Below are positions 49,772 through 59,493 of a stretch of 64,000 nucleotides of DNA, piece by piece (position 1 is the first letter of the stretch; each line of letters starts with the position of its first letter). The notes under the pieces are model-generated. The model was not told where the DNA came from and did no database searches. It worked only from the letters and a program-made list of their open reading frames with translations. The position numbers and the translations under genes were made by a program. Source of the stretch: AP-15 sp963796155 (lineage in GTDB: Bacteria; Pseudomonadota; Alphaproteobacteria; ATCC43930; CGMCC-115725); NCBI GenBank assembly GCA_963796155.1, contig CAWCKT010000004.1, forward strand, positions 69,350 through 133,349, read 5' to 3'.

Positions 49772-50851
49772 TCAGATGTCGCGGACGTGCGGCAGCACCT
49801 TCTTGCCGAACAGTTCGAGCGCTTTCATCAGCTCGTCGGGATCTTCCGAGCCCGGGGTCTGGAACGACAGATCGACGACGCCGCAGCCGATCTGTTCACG
49901 GGCTTCTTTCAATTGCGCGACGATCTCGTCCGGGCCGCCGCAGAAGTTGATCGGCAGCGCCCGGTTGACATTGCCCGGCCGCCGCCCCTCGCCGGCGACA
50001 TTGCGCTGGTCGAGTTGCAACAGCTCGGCGGCGACCCCGGCCTTCAGCGGGAACACCGCCTCCCGCGGATACTGCGCCAATGCCTGCTGCGCCTTCTCGC
50101 CGGTCTCGGCGATCAGGATGTTGGCGCGGTAGATGATCTGGTGCGGCTCCGGTTGCCAGCCCCAGCCCGCGCTCTGGTCCTTGTAGTAGCCGGTCACCCT
50201 GCCCATTGCGTCGAACGGGCCGAACGACACGCCGAGGCCGATATGGTTGCGCGCCGCAAAGTCGCTGGCCTCGCGGCTGGTGCCAAGGGCATAAATCGGC
50301 GGCAGCGGCTGTTGCAGCGGCTTCGGCCACACCGAGACGGTGCGGTAATGGAAATGCCTGCCCTGCCAGGCGAAGGGCTGCGGTTCCTTCCAGGCGCGCA
50401 GGATCAGTTCCATGCCCTCGTCGGTGCGCTCGCGCGATTCCTCGGGGTTGAGGTCGTATGTCATCATCTCGTTCGAGGTGCCGCGCAGCATGCCGACGAC
50501 CAGCCGGCCCTCGGCCATCGTGTCGAGCATCGCCATCTCCTCGGCGAGCAGCACCGGGTTGCTCTGCGGCACGATCGGCCCCAAGAGCGCGATCTTGATA
50601 TCGTGCACGTGCTGGGCGATGTAGGCCGCGGCGATCGGCAGCGACGGGGTCAGAATGCGCGGCGAATAATGGTGCTCGGAGACGCTGATCCAGTCGAACC
50701 CTAACTTCTCCGCATACCGGCTGCGCTCGACCATGCCGTGGAAGGCACGCAGGCCCGCCTCTCGGTCGTAGGCACCGGCCGGCATCGGCCATTGCCGCGG
50801 CAGGTTCGAGGGCGCGTAGTAGCGGCCGGTTTCGAAATACGAGACCTGCAT
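49772..50851 (-). CDS. LLM-class flavin-dependent oxidoreductase
   Basis: 359 residues from ATG 50851. MQVSYFETGRYY, KLGFDWISVSEHHYSPRILTPS, LLGPIVPQSNPVLLAEEMAMLD and RLVVGMLRGTSNEM place it in the bacterial luciferase-like family. The frame extends upstream but overlaps the ABM gene in a low-quality region. Its start lies 17 bases after the stop of the ABM gene, so the two form a transcription unit. Confidence 0.9.
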   Translation of the reverse strand: MQVSYFETGRYYAPSNLPRQWPMPAGAYDREAGLRAFHGMVERSRYAEKLGFDWISVSEHHYSPRILTPSLPIAAAYIAQHVHDIKIALLGPIVPQSNPVLLAEEMAMLDTMAEGRLVVGMLRGTSNEMMTYDLNPEESRERTDEGMELILRAWKEPQPFAWQGRHFHYRTVSVWPKPLQQPLPPIYALGTSREASDFAARNHIGLGVSFGPFDAMGRVTGYYKDQSAGWGWQPEPHQIIYRANILIAETGEKAQQALAQYPREAVFPLKAGVAAELLQLDQRNVAGEGRRPGNVNRALPINFCGGPDEIVAQLKEAREQIGCGVVDLSFQTPGSEDPDELMKALELFGKKVLPHVRDI

Positions 50852-50868
50852 TTTGGCACCTCCCCCGT

Positions 50869-51159
50869 TCAGCGGGTACGATTGTAGGTGTAGTCCTCGC
50901 GCTCGCCGGCGCCGAGCCGCAGCCCCTCCGGCAAAGGCGGGCGCTGCGCCTGCAGTTTGGCGTGGGCGTCGAGTGCGGCCTGATCCTTCCACAATTCGAG
51001 TAGGACCAGCTTATCGGGATCGAGGGCGCTCTGGAACACCTCGAATTGTTCGCAGCCGGCATCCTGCCGGGAGATCTCGCAGCGCGCCTTCATCGCCTGC
51101 GCGAGTTCGGCGCCTTTGCCGGGCGCCGCGTGGAACGTGACGACGAGCCGGACCGCCAT
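50869..51159 (-). CDS. Antibiotic biosynthesis monooxygenase (ABM) domain protein
   Basis: 96 residues. MAVRLVVTFHAAPGKGAELAQAM, GCEQFEVFQSALDPDKLVLLELWKDQAALDAHAK is a complete ABM ferredoxin-like fold. Such small proteins act as quinone monooxygenases or as stress-type dimers. It is the first gene of a pair with the LLM oxidoreductase downstream. Confidence 0.88.
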   Translation of the reverse strand: MAVRLVVTFHAAPGKGAELAQAMKARCEISRQDAGCEQFEVFQSALDPDKLVLLELWKDQAALDAHAKLQAQRPPLPEGLRLGAGEREDYTYNRTR

Positions 51160-51505
51160 GGCCTTCCCTCCTGTGCTCGAATCGGTATCAAGCAGTATCG
51201 TGACCCGGCCGCCGCCGCGTCAAGCGCGCCCAGGACTGACCGGTTTGGGGCAAGCAGCGACCGCGCGGTCGCGCTATTTTAGTACCGGTCGCCGATCGCA
51301 ACTCGCGCCACCCAAGGCGCTTTAGCCCGGCACCGTGATTCTGCCGCATGTCTGTCGCTTCTAACGACGGCGGCGAGCGGCCGCGCCGTCCTACCTGGGG
51401 AAGGCGCAGCACGGATCGAGTGCCTCGTCCGGCCGTTTGGTCTAATCTTCGCGCCACCTTGGCGACGCCGGTCGGCGCGCAGCAGGCATAGGAGGGAGGA
51501 CAGAA
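51160..51505. other. Divergent intergenic region, no gene seen
   Basis: 346 bases between the ABM gene (minus) and the resorcylate-decarboxylase-like gene (plus). No open frame with convincing composition. It should hold both promoters; GGAGGGAGGA before 51506 is the ribosome binding site of the next gene. Confidence 0.5.
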
Positions 51506-52456
51506 ATGGCAAAGAGGCCCTACATCATCGCGCTCGAAGAGCATTACCAGGATCCCGAGGTCAAGCAACTCGGCGGCGGTCCCGGCGCGGGTCGTGATAT
51601 CGTCGAGCGTCTCGACGATCTCGGCGCGCTGCGCATCCGCGAGATGGACGAGGCCGGCATCGATTTGCAGGTCCTGTCGCATTCGATCCCCGGACTGCAA
51701 GCGGTCGACGCCGAGGCCGGACCGCCCTTGGCGCGCCGCACCAATGACCGGCTGCATGAGGCGGTGCTGCGCCACCCGGATCGTTTTTCCGCCTTCGCGG
51801 TGTTGCCGACCGCCAACCCGCGTGCCGCGGCCGACGAACTGGAGCGCGCCGTCACCAAGCTCGGCTTCAAGGGCGCGATGGTCAACGGCATGACATCAGG
51901 CGTCTTTCACGACGATAAGCGGTTCTGGCCGATCTGGGAGCGGGCCGCCAATCTCGACGTGCCGATCTATGTCCATCCCGCCTTGCCGCACCCAGCGGTC
52001 ATCGAGGCCTATTACAAGGATTACGCGCAGTCGCATCCGGGTATCCTGCGTGCCGCTTGGGGCTTTACGGTCGAGACCGCGACCCAGGGCCTGCGCTTCG
52101 TTTTGAGCGGGGTGTTCGATGCCTATCCCGGCCTCAAAATCATCCTCGGGCACATGGGCGAGGGATTGCCGTTTCTACTGTGGCGCATCAGCCACGGGCT
52201 GCGCGCAACGATGAAGGAGAAGACCTTCCGCGACATCTTCTGCGAGCATTTCTGGATCACGACGAGCGGCTTCTTTTCGGACACCGCGCTCGTGTGCAGT
52301 ATGATGGAGATGGGTATCGACCGGATCCTGTTCTCGGTCGATTACCCGTTCGCCGAAAACCCGCCCGGCACCGAATGGCTGAAAACGCTGCCGCTCGGCC
52401 CCGAAGACACTGAGAAGCTGCTGAACGGCAACGCCCGCCGCCTGCTCAAGCTCTGA
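51506..52456 (+). CDS. Amidohydrolase-2 family decarboxylase, gamma-resorcylate decarboxylase-like
   Basis: 316 residues with GGAGGGAGGA upstream. The opening IIALEEHYQDPE has the E-E-H metal motif of the 2,6-dihydroxybenzoate decarboxylase group rather than HxH; VHPALPHP, LGHMGEGLPFLLWRI and SVDYPFAENP supply the other metal ligands. These enzymes reversibly decarboxylate hydroxybenzoates without redox cofactor. The exact acid is unknown. Confidence 0.88.
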   Translation: MAKRPYIIALEEHYQDPEVKQLGGGPGAGRDIVERLDDLGALRIREMDEAGIDLQVLSHSIPGLQAVDAEAGPPLARRTNDRLHEAVLRHPDRFSAFAVLPTANPRAAADELERAVTKLGFKGAMVNGMTSGVFHDDKRFWPIWERAANLDVPIYVHPALPHPAVIEAYYKDYAQSHPGILRAAWGFTVETATQGLRFVLSGVFDAYPGLKIILGHMGEGLPFLLWRISHGLRATMKEKTFRDIFCEHFWITTSGFFSDTALVCSMMEMGIDRILFSVDYPFAENPPGTEWLKTLPLGPEDTEKLLNGNARRLLKL

Positions 52457-52487
52457 ACGGGTCGGTTGTAAGGGCGTGAACTGCGGG

Positions 52488-53537
52488 CTACGCGATCTCC
52501 TTCGACGAGATCGCATAGGCGAAGGTAGTCGGGTCGAGCGAGTCTTTGCTGCCGTCGGGGGTTTCGGCGTAGGGATACATCAGAAAGCCGATCGGACCGT
52601 CCGACTGACCCGGCAGGGTGAAGTCGCGGGCATAGTTGAACCCGACCCAGTTCATCTCCCAATTGCCGAACAGGCGCTCGCGCAGCGCCTTGACCTTGTC
52701 GCTGTCGAGCGCGACCTTTTCTTCCAACACGACCTTACGCACATCGGCGGGGTCGACCGGCAACCAGCCGCGCCCATCGATGAAGACTTCGGCGCGGCAA
52801 TGCTGCGCCGTGGTGATGTCACCGGATTTGCCGAGCGATTTTGACACTTTCGAGTCGGCGACGCGGATGCCGAAGAAGTCGCGCGCCGGCAGCCCTACCG
52901 CCCGCGCGAGCGCGACATACAGCGAATTGATGTCGGCGCACTTGCCTCCGAGATCGCCCAATTCGAGCATGAAGGCGACGTTGCCGAGCCCGCAACCCCG
53001 CGTCTCGGCTCGGCGAAACGCGTTGTCGACGACCCAGTCGTAGATCGCTCGCGCCTTGTCGAGCGGCGCGGTACGGGCGGCGACGATTTCGCGTGCCTTC
53101 GACAGCACGATGCCGTCGGTCGGCGAGCTCGGCGTCGGCCGCAGGTACTCGGCAAGCTCCTCGCGCGAGGCGTCGGCATAAAAGCCGGAGCGATCGCGCG
53201 TCATCACTCGGGCGGTGATTTCCGCCTCGCGCGCGGTCGTCAGATCCGACCACGCCGCCGCGACGATCGGCGCCCGCGAAGTCCCTTCCCACAGGACATG
53301 GGCGGTGACCGGCGCGCGGCAGCCGATATCGACGACCCGCTGATAGTCGAGCGCGTCCTGTGGCACCGGGACCCATAGCCGCACAGGCGCAGCCGGATCT
53401 TTGATGCTGATGCGGAAGGTGATCTCAAATTCCCGCCAGCCTTGCGGCGCGGCATGCGCGCGCCGCCCAACCGCGGCGATGGCGCCGGCCGCCGCCATGC
53501 TCTTGATCATGCTCGTGATGAAGTCGCGTCGCTGCAA
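52488..53537 (-). CDS. Exported transglutaminase-like protein with Tat-type signal
   Basis: 349 residues from TTG 53537, chosen because GGGAGG lies 7-8 bases upstream and the protein then begins with the twin-arginine signal LQRRDFITSMIKSMAAAGA. The transglutaminase core has the triad C200 (GGKCADINSLYVALARAVG), H246 (AQHCRAEVF) and D262 (LPVDPADV). It is likely a periplasmic cysteine protease or amide-bond enzyme. Relatives are annotated only as transglutaminase domain proteins. The last stretch FTLPGQSDGPIGFLMYP is typical of this group. Confidence 0.88.
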   Translation of the reverse strand: MQRRDFITSMIKSMAAAGAIAAVGRRAHAAPQGWREFEITFRISIKDPAAPVRLWVPVPQDALDYQRVVDIGCRAPVTAHVLWEGTSRAPIVAAAWSDLTTAREAEITARVMTRDRSGFYADASREELAEYLRPTPSSPTDGIVLSKAREIVAARTAPLDKARAIYDWVVDNAFRRAETRGCGLGNVAFMLELGDLGGKCADINSLYVALARAVGLPARDFFGIRVADSKVSKSLGKSGDITTAQHCRAEVFIDGRGWLPVDPADVRKVVLEEKVALDSDKVKALRERLFGNWEMNWVGFNYARDFTLPGQSDGPIGFLMYPYAETPDGSKDSLDPTTFAYAISSKEIA

Positions 53538-53689
53538 CGGGCTGCCTCCCTGATGTCGGTGCGTCACAAGGCACACACCCAGGCTCATCGATGGGTAGAT
53601 TTCGCGGGCAAGGGACGCTCACGGCGACCCTTGGGGTCAGCTTGTGGGAGAACGATAATGCCTGACAGCGCAGCTGTCACCAGAACCGC

Positions 53690-54145
53690 GTCCGGACTCG
53701 TGATCGTGCCGAGCAGCGAGGAGCCTCGACGAAGTTGTACTGAGCTGGGGCATCCCAAGGAAGCGCTGGTGGCCGGCTCTCAAAAAAGTCGCAGCGGGCC
53801 ACGACGAACGCCACCGGGTCCCCGACGTGACGAACCCGGTCACGCGCCAGTACCCGCCGCGGCGGCACGATCATCGGCGCGCCCGTTTCCACCCGGGCGA
53901 TGCACGGCAAGGTCCCGACGCCGTCGGCATCGAGATCTGCAGCGGTGAAAACGCCGCTCACCCCCGGCATCGCTCGGGTGGCCGCGGCGTCGATCCCCTC
54001 TCGAAGCATGTCCGTACGGCGAGCGCAGCACGACGCCCTGCAGCTGACCCGGCAGGGCGATGTCATCGACATAGCGCCCTTGCCCGGTCAGAAACCTCTC
54101 ATCTTCGAGACGGCGCAGCGACTGCCCGATGTGGTCTCTGGTCAT
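53690..54145 (-). pseudogene. Truncated and frameshifted CoxL-family molybdenum hydroxylase gene
   Basis: From ATG 54145 the frame gives HIGQSLRRLEDERFLTGQG and RYVDDIALPGQLQGVVLRSP, the N-terminus of an XDH/CoxL-type large subunit. Around 54010 the match moves to another frame (AMPGVSGVFTAADLDADGVG, VRHVGDPVAFVVARC). After about 130 codons it collapses into an internally deleted APQLW-like segment. The remaining 600 residues are missing. It is related to, but not a copy of, the intact genes at 31984 and 59494. Confidence 0.8.
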
Positions 54146-54446
54146 GTCGGCACCCTCACGCGTAGATGTCCAATGTTTTCGCGGGTGCGGGCGATGGCCC
54201 GCGCCCCGCCCGCGCGAGGCGGACAGGGATCAGGACCAAGTGGCTGAGATACCTCGATTCTCTCATCAGAGAGCAGCAAAAAGCCGCGCGGAATAGGCAA
54301 TCGGCAGCGATTTCCGGCATTTCGCGACGTTCCAACGGCGCATCTTTGGGGAAGCCCGGATACTATAAGTTCCTGATACGTTCTCGTCAAGCCCAGCCGG
54401 ACCGCGGTCAGTTCGTAAGGCGTCGAAGATTCCCGCTGGGGATCGC

Positions 54447-54516
54447 TCGGCGTCCCTGACCGGTCTCAGAAACCTCTGGTCTCGAGGCGGCGCAGCCCAA
54501 TATGGCTGCTGATCAT
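54447..54516 (-). pseudogene. Second tiny remnant of a CoxL-family gene start
   Basis: The minus-strand reading from ATG 54516, SHIGLRRLETRGF then stop, mirrors HIGQSLRRLEDERFLTG of the pseudogene at 54145, and the bases after it (CGGTCAGGGACGC) mirror CGGGCAAGGGCGC. About 70 bases are recognisable. Confidence 0.5.
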
Positions 54517-54938
54517 CCGCCGACGTCTGACCTTCGGCCCAAACCGGCCCTCAGCGGCACCGGCGCAAACGCACTGACGGGCGGCGGGCTTATACATTTT
54601 TCCACTTCGACAAGTGCCGTCGCCGAACTCGGCCCCTGGCTCAGCCGCGACGTGCCGTGATCGCGCGTAAGGACATTCGCATTGCCGTGAGCGCACGCCG
54701 GGTTCTCATCACCTGACACCGGGTCGTACCAAGCGCCGCAGGAGAGCCGAACCACCCCGGGGCGAACGGCTTCGGTAGTCAACACGCCGGCGAAACAGGC
54801 GCCACGCGCGTTGAAGACGCGCACCACCTCGCCATTGCCATAGCCCATGCTGAACGGCCCGGCGAGGTAGAGCGAGGCCGGCGGGCGGGGACCGGAAGCA
54901 GGCACGGACGGAAATCGGGCCGCGGAGCGGGAATTCAT
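54513..54938 (-). pseudogene. C-terminal fragment of a BisC/TorA-type molybdopterin oxidoreductase
   Basis: Residues from GNGEVVRVFNARGACFAGVL through VRPGVVRLSCGAWYDPVSG, HGNANVLTRDHGTSRLSQGPSS to ATALVEVEK are the molydopterin-dinucleotide-binding tail of biotin or trimethylamine N-oxide reductases. Only about 90 of the usual 750 residues remain, and no earlier part is found upstream. It is a relic. Confidence 0.75.
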
Positions 54939-55063
54939 GCGCCCATCTTGCCACGCTCACTTGGCGTGCATCGTCCAAGTGCCGCACGGTCACGAAAGCG
55001 GCACCCTGTCGCGGTGGCATAGCAGGGAGGAGCGGAGAGATCAGCGACCGGCAGCGCGAATCG

Positions 55064-55327
55064 TTGGCACCGGTGGAACCGTACTTCGATCGCCCGCCGC
55101 AGCCGTTTGGCGACGCTCCGCCGGACCCGCTGGTTTACGACGCCTCGCCGCGAAGGCTTGACGAGTGGCTGGAGCCCATTGGCGATGCCGTTGCTCCTCT
55201 TCCTTGGGCACCCTTCAGCAAGGAAATGCTTCACCCTAAAGAGACAACAGGATGTTATTTGCCAAAAAATGTCACAAGACCAGGCTCTGCACAGGTTGAC
55301 AGCAATCCTCGAGCCTGTCTAGCCTAG
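55064..55327 (+). CDS. Possible small or truncated ORF of unknown function
   Basis: 87 residues from TTG 55064; the frame is open to about 55040 behind GGGAGGAGCGGAG. The composition (PYFDRPPQPFGDAPPDPLVYD, LDEWLEPIGDAVAPLPWAPF) looks coding, but I recognise no family and the second half is weaker. It lies in a decayed area and may be a fragment. Confidence 0.3.
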   Translation: MAPVEPYFDRPPQPFGDAPPDPLVYDASPRRLDEWLEPIGDAVAPLPWAPFSKEMLHPKETTGCYLPKNVTRPGSAQVDSNPRACLA

Positions 55328-55467
55328 GTGCTCCTACCTTCGAAGCCCGGTTCCATCGGGGACAACTGGGCACCCACCGATCTGCATTCCGTTACCCCAT
55401 CACTTTATTGGGATGGGGACCGCGAATTCTATTGTCCGCGGCCGGGGAATGCTCAGCAAAGGATGCA

Positions 55468-56025
55468 ATGCCAATGCATCGAGCCATCGGTATCTCGTTC
55501 GCGTGCCTGGTGACATCCGCCTGTGCGATAACCGAAGCCCCAGAAGAAAGCACAACCCCGTCCGTCGCTGTCAATTCGGAAAATCCAGAATCCCCGAGCA
55601 AATCTCGCAGCGTCGCCTGTGGGGACGAGGGACGCCAGTCGGTGGATTATGGCTCCGAACCGTCGGGCGAGAGCCTCTTACCCTTAGCAGATGCATGCGC
55701 TGCAGATCGCTGTTGCGGTCCGATGCAAATGGCTGGGCGTCCTCAGTTCGGAAGAGCTACCTGGTATGGCATGGTGGGCAACCGGACCGCGAGCGGCGAG
55801 ATCCTCGACACCCAGACCGCCACCGCCGCGCACCGCTCACTTCCGCTCGCCTCTTACGCGAAGGTGACGAACCTCGACAATGGCCGCTCGGTCATCGTCA
55901 AAATCAATGACCGCGGCCCATATACCCGCGGACGCATAATCGACCTCTCGCCGCGTGCGGCCGATGTGCTCGAGTTGAAGCGTGCTGGGGTGGTGGCTGT
56001 CGTCGTTGAACCCATGGTTTATTAG
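55468..56025 (+). CDS. RlpA-like lipoprotein with double-psi beta-barrel domain
   Basis: 185 residues from ATG 55468. A lipoprotein signal with lipobox-like LVTSAC near residue 19 is followed by a serine-rich linker and a DPBB/RlpA domain (about 95-183): ATWYGMVGNRTASGEILD, TAAHRSLPLASYAKVTNL, VIVKINDRGPYTRGRIIDLS and AADVLELKRAGV. RlpA proteins bind or cleave denuded septal glycan. No SPOR domain is present, so septal targeting is doubtful. A 7-bp hairpin lies in the leader at 55395-55418. Confidence 0.88.
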   Translation: MPMHRAIGISFACLVTSACAITEAPEESTTPSVAVNSENPESPSKSRSVACGDEGRQSVDYGSEPSGESLLPLADACAADRCCGPMQMAGRPQFGRATWYGMVGNRTASGEILDTQTATAAHRSLPLASYAKVTNLDNGRSVIVKINDRGPYTRGRIIDLSPRAADVLELKRAGVVAVVVEPMVY

Positions 56026-56163
56026 ATAGCTCATCATCCTCGCCCCGCGGGACACTGGGAATCAGGCAGGGGCGAGCGACGATCAAGTTCCGACCTGCGG
56101 TATGGAACCTATCATGCGGCAGCACGTTGACCGCGCGTCTGCACCAAATTGGGGGGCAAAGCC

Positions 56164-56406
56164 GTGCGGGTGACGGAAGTGCGGATCTCTGACGGAAATG
56201 ATCTGTCCGAGCGACTGACGGATATGTGGGTTTGGCTCGATGAGCACCGTTACGAGCCATCGACCTTTGCCTATTTCTTCGTCCCCCCGGGCATGAAGAT
56301 TCGGGTCTCTTTTAAGGTCGAGGATGAGGCGAAGAAGTTCGCTGAAAGATTTGACGGTTCTCTGCTCGATATACCGAGGGCAATCGATCAGCCTCCGACG
56401 GTCTAG
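56164..56406 (+). CDS. Small conserved hypothetical protein
   Basis: 80 residues from GTG 56164, with GGGGGG upstream. MWVWLDEHRYEPSTFAYFFVPPGMKI then VSFKVEDEAKKFAERFDG are recognisable from small alphaproteobacterial proteins of unknown function. A compact alpha-beta protein without signal or membrane segment. Confidence 0.6.
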   Translation: MRVTEVRISDGNDLSERLTDMWVWLDEHRYEPSTFAYFFVPPGMKIRVSFKVEDEAKKFAERFDGSLLDIPRAIDQPPTV

Positions 56407-56561
56407 CTCTACGCGACCGCCAGTTGCCATTGAAGTCCGAACCTTGGCTTGACTATGATGCTGGCCATCGCGGCGAGAGCCGAACTGCACCCAGGTTGAC
56501 CCCGACATGAGCAGCTCAAAGGTTCTGAAACCGCGCATCTCGATTTGGCGCCGACTTTCGG

Positions 56562-57458
56562 ATGAACGGTACCTCGCGGTCAGCTGTGGAAGGCGCGCGA
56601 AGTCGCTTCGAGCCTGAGCAGCGGGAACGCAACCGGACTTCAGATTCGGCCGTCCCGACCACATGCGCGTCCGGCGAGGTGGAGATGGTTCCTGATAGCG
56701 AAATCGAGCGGCGCGAGCCGATGCTTGCGTCCGGTTTTGTGTCCGGGGAACCGCCGACCTCAGCCCCCAGCCGCTATGGCATCGCGGGGCCAAGGGGTAC
56801 GGTCGGCGCCCTACCGTACCTCGCCCTCATCGGATTCGTCGCCGCTGTCACCATCGGCGTCTTTTTTGGCGCTGGGTTTTCCATGCTCGTTCCGCCCTCA
56901 GGGACAGCAGTCGTCGATCCAGGCGCCCGCGACCCCAAGCGCCCCGACGGCGATGCTGCGCTGGCAGACCGCGAGATTGCGCCAGCTTCGCAAGAACATG
57001 CGGCGTCTGGCTCGGCTGTAATAGCCGACATTCCCAGGCTGCTCGCCCAGCCTCCATCGATCGGCAGTTCGGCGCAGGTCTCACCGCCGGTTCCACCCGT
57101 CACCGAGCCGTTCAGCCAGACTACTGTGCCGGGCCCGGCATCCGGCCAGCCGAGCGCCCTTGCTCCGGCGATGCAAGCAGGACCAGTCCCACTCGCTACG
57201 GCGAGCACCGAGCTTTCCAGTGAAAAGGCAGACCACGCAGACCAAGAGACACGACCTGCCGTAAGGCAAGGCAGCGATCGCTTGCCAGCGGGTCGTCAAT
57301 CCGCTCATCGCCACCACAAGCGTGCGAAGAAACCCGCGGCCTTCGACAAGCTCATCACAAAGCTAACTGGGCAGGCAAATTCCGTTGACCCGCAACTGAC
57401 GCCGCCGCGAGCATCTTTGTCGCCACCCGATTTCGGCGCATCCCACGCCCGTCGGTAA
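56562..57458 (+). CDS. Hypothetical single-pass membrane protein with proline-rich periplasmic part
   Basis: 298 residues. The first 80 are polar, one helix follows (LPYLALIGFVAAVTIGVFFGAGFSMLV, about 85-110), then a long disordered Pro/Ala/Ser-rich segment and a basic C-terminal patch (HRHHKRAKKPAAFDKLI). I recognise no domain. The shape resembles small cell-envelope or secretion accessory proteins, but this is only a shape. Codon composition is less GC-biased than the neighbours. Confidence 0.55.
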   Translation: MNGTSRSAVEGARSRFEPEQRERNRTSDSAVPTTCASGEVEMVPDSEIERREPMLASGFVSGEPPTSAPSRYGIAGPRGTVGALPYLALIGFVAAVTIGVFFGAGFSMLVPPSGTAVVDPGARDPKRPDGDAALADREIAPASQEHAASGSAVIADIPRLLAQPPSIGSSAQVSPPVPPVTEPFSQTTVPGPASGQPSALAPAMQAGPVPLATASTELSSEKADHADQETRPAVRQGSDRLPAGRQSAHRHHKRAKKPAAFDKLITKLTGQANSVDPQLTPPRASLSPPDFGASHARR

Positions 57459-57634
57459 AGGAGGGAGCGGCAAGCGCATCCGACCCATGGCCTTTCATGC
57501 GCTTGCGCAGCGCGTGTAAGAGGTAGAGCCAGCGGCGATCATCGGTTTGAACCGCACGGTGTACCCCGCGCCGCCACTGAGCCCGCCTTCGCGATCCTCA
57601 ACCCGATATGGTTCGAATTGCAGCAGGATGCGGA

Positions 57635-59245
57635 TCAGGTCCCTTCGTTGGGGTCGGGGTAGAGGGATTCGACAATCCCGGTGACGCCGGGCGGCGATGA
57701 GCCCAGGCAATAACGGCCGTCGCGGTCGCGGGCGAGGCGGCCTTCTTGCCGCAGCAGGTCGAGCACGGTCGCGACCTCGCGTCCGTCCTCGCTGCCGATC
57801 CCGGCGACGATATCGGCGTAGAACATCGGCCCCGAGGCGAGCGCCGCCTCGACCGACTGGAAGCGCGCCGGGCCGGCAAAGACCCGGGCGGCACTGCGGG
57901 TCAGCGGGATTTCGCCGGTCCGGCCGAAGGGCTTGGTGCAATCGAAGCCGGCCTTGGCGCCGGTGCGCCGTCCCCTGAGGGACGGGTCCATCGTCATGCC
58001 CATCATGCCCTGCAAGACGACGATGTCCTCATCGGCCTGAAAGCGCGTGCCCATCGCCCACGCAACCTGGCCCTCGTCGCGAATGTCGATGTCGTCGTCG
58101 AACACGAAAATGTGCTTCACGGGCCTGATTGCACCGAACAACGAGTGGATTGCCTGCCGCGCCTCGCCCGGTGCGCGCTGGCGCAGCGCGACCCGCAACG
58201 TGTTGGCGCCGCCCGACAGCATGCACAGATGCACCGCAACCGGCTCGCGGCCGGACGCTTTCAGGATGCGCATCGCCTCCGCCTCGGTGCGCAAGGCGCT
58301 GATGTTGGCGCTGTCGGTCTGGTCGAGGACGAAGGCTGAACCGTGCAGCAGGGTGTGGTGCAGCACGTCGCGGCGCATCGTGATGGCGGTGCAGTGAAAT
58401 ACCGGGTCCATGTGGATCGCGCCGTAATAGCCCATGTATTCGCCGTAGGGGCCTTCCGGCTCCACATAGCCGCGCTCGTCGAGATAGCCTTCGAGCGTCA
58501 TCTCGGCGTCGGCGGGAACCCGGATGTCATTGGTCAAGCCTTTGACGACGGCGGCCGGTTCGCCGCGCATCTGCGCGATCAGCGCCAGTTCGTCGTCGCC
58601 CTGACGCATCGTCGCAGCGACAAAATCGAGCGGATGGGCGCCGACCGTGAAGGTGACCGGCAGCCGCTCGCCGCGCGCGACGCACGCCTGGTAGATCCGC
58701 TTCAGGTCCGAGGGAGCGGTGACGTTGGTGCCGGCTTCGTAGCGGTTGCGTAGGCTGAGCCGCCGGCAGCCGACATTGCGCCGCCCCGTCGCCGGATCAA
58801 CCGTGAAGTCCATCGCGGCGCTCAGATAGCAACTGCCGTCATAGGCATGCTGCGGATGGAACGGCAACCGCGACAGATCGACGTCGCGGCCGGCAAGGAC
58901 AATCTCGTGGACCGGCGCAGCGCCCGAGGGGATCTCTACCACGGGCTGAGGATTGGCGAGACGCCGGTAGTAGGCATCGTAAAGCTTGTCCTCTGTCGTG
59001 CCGAACGCCGCGGCGAGCCGCCGGCGGTTGCCGGCAGTCTTGGCGACCAGTTCGACGCGCTCGGGTCCGGCTTGTTTGAACAGCACCGCCTTTGATGTTG
59101 CCTCGATGATCGCGCTGAGCCCAGTCAGCGGTACCGGCTCGTCATGTACCTCGACCTCGCCCATCTCGATCAGATGCTCGACGAAGCGGCGCAGCCGGTA
59201 CTTCCCGGTGTCGATCTCGGCATTGCCGCGAGCCATAATGCTCAT
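57635..59245 (-). CDS. UbiD-family prenylated-FMN-dependent decarboxylase
   Basis: 536 residues from ATG 59245 with GAGAGGCG upstream. UbiD motifs: LPFHPQHAYDGSCYLSAAMDF, NVGCRRLSLRNRYEAGTNV, HPLDFVAATM, GEPAAVVKGLTNDIRVPADAEM and YVEPEGPYGEYMGYYG, with the catalytic Glu region. It (de)carboxylates an aromatic or unsaturated acid using prFMN, which requires a UbiX partner not found in this window. It is divergent by 248 bases from the second CoxL-type gene. Confidence 0.93.
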   Translation of the reverse strand: MSIMARGNAEIDTGKYRLRRFVEHLIEMGEVEVHDEPVPLTGLSAIIEATSKAVLFKQAGPERVELVAKTAGNRRRLAAAFGTTEDKLYDAYYRRLANPQPVVEIPSGAAPVHEIVLAGRDVDLSRLPFHPQHAYDGSCYLSAAMDFTVDPATGRRNVGCRRLSLRNRYEAGTNVTAPSDLKRIYQACVARGERLPVTFTVGAHPLDFVAATMRQGDDELALIAQMRGEPAAVVKGLTNDIRVPADAEMTLEGYLDERGYVEPEGPYGEYMGYYGAIHMDPVFHCTAITMRRDVLHHTLLHGSAFVLDQTDSANISALRTEAEAMRILKASGREPVAVHLCMLSGGANTLRVALRQRAPGEARQAIHSLFGAIRPVKHIFVFDDDIDIRDEGQVAWAMGTRFQADEDIVVLQGMMGMTMDPSLRGRRTGAKAGFDCTKPFGRTGEIPLTRSAARVFAGPARFQSVEAALASGPMFYADIVAGIGSEDGREVATVLDLLRQEGRLARDRDGRYCLGSSPPGVTGIVESLYPDPNEGT

Positions 59246-59493
59246 CGCCTCTCAAGGTCGCGCCGAAAAGGGCGGGTGCGTCGGGCGCAAAGGCGACATC
59301 CGAACGCAGGGCGCTATGATACAGCTCACCCATGATCCGCGCCATTCAGCTAAGCTTGAAATCAGTTTGACACAGCCGGCGCGACCGCAGAAGAGCGGGC
59401 GGAGATGATGCGAATCGAACGGCCCGAGGCCGATGCGAAGCAGACCTCGAACTGACTGAGCGGCGTATTGCCGCAGAGAGAGGGTTTGGCGCC

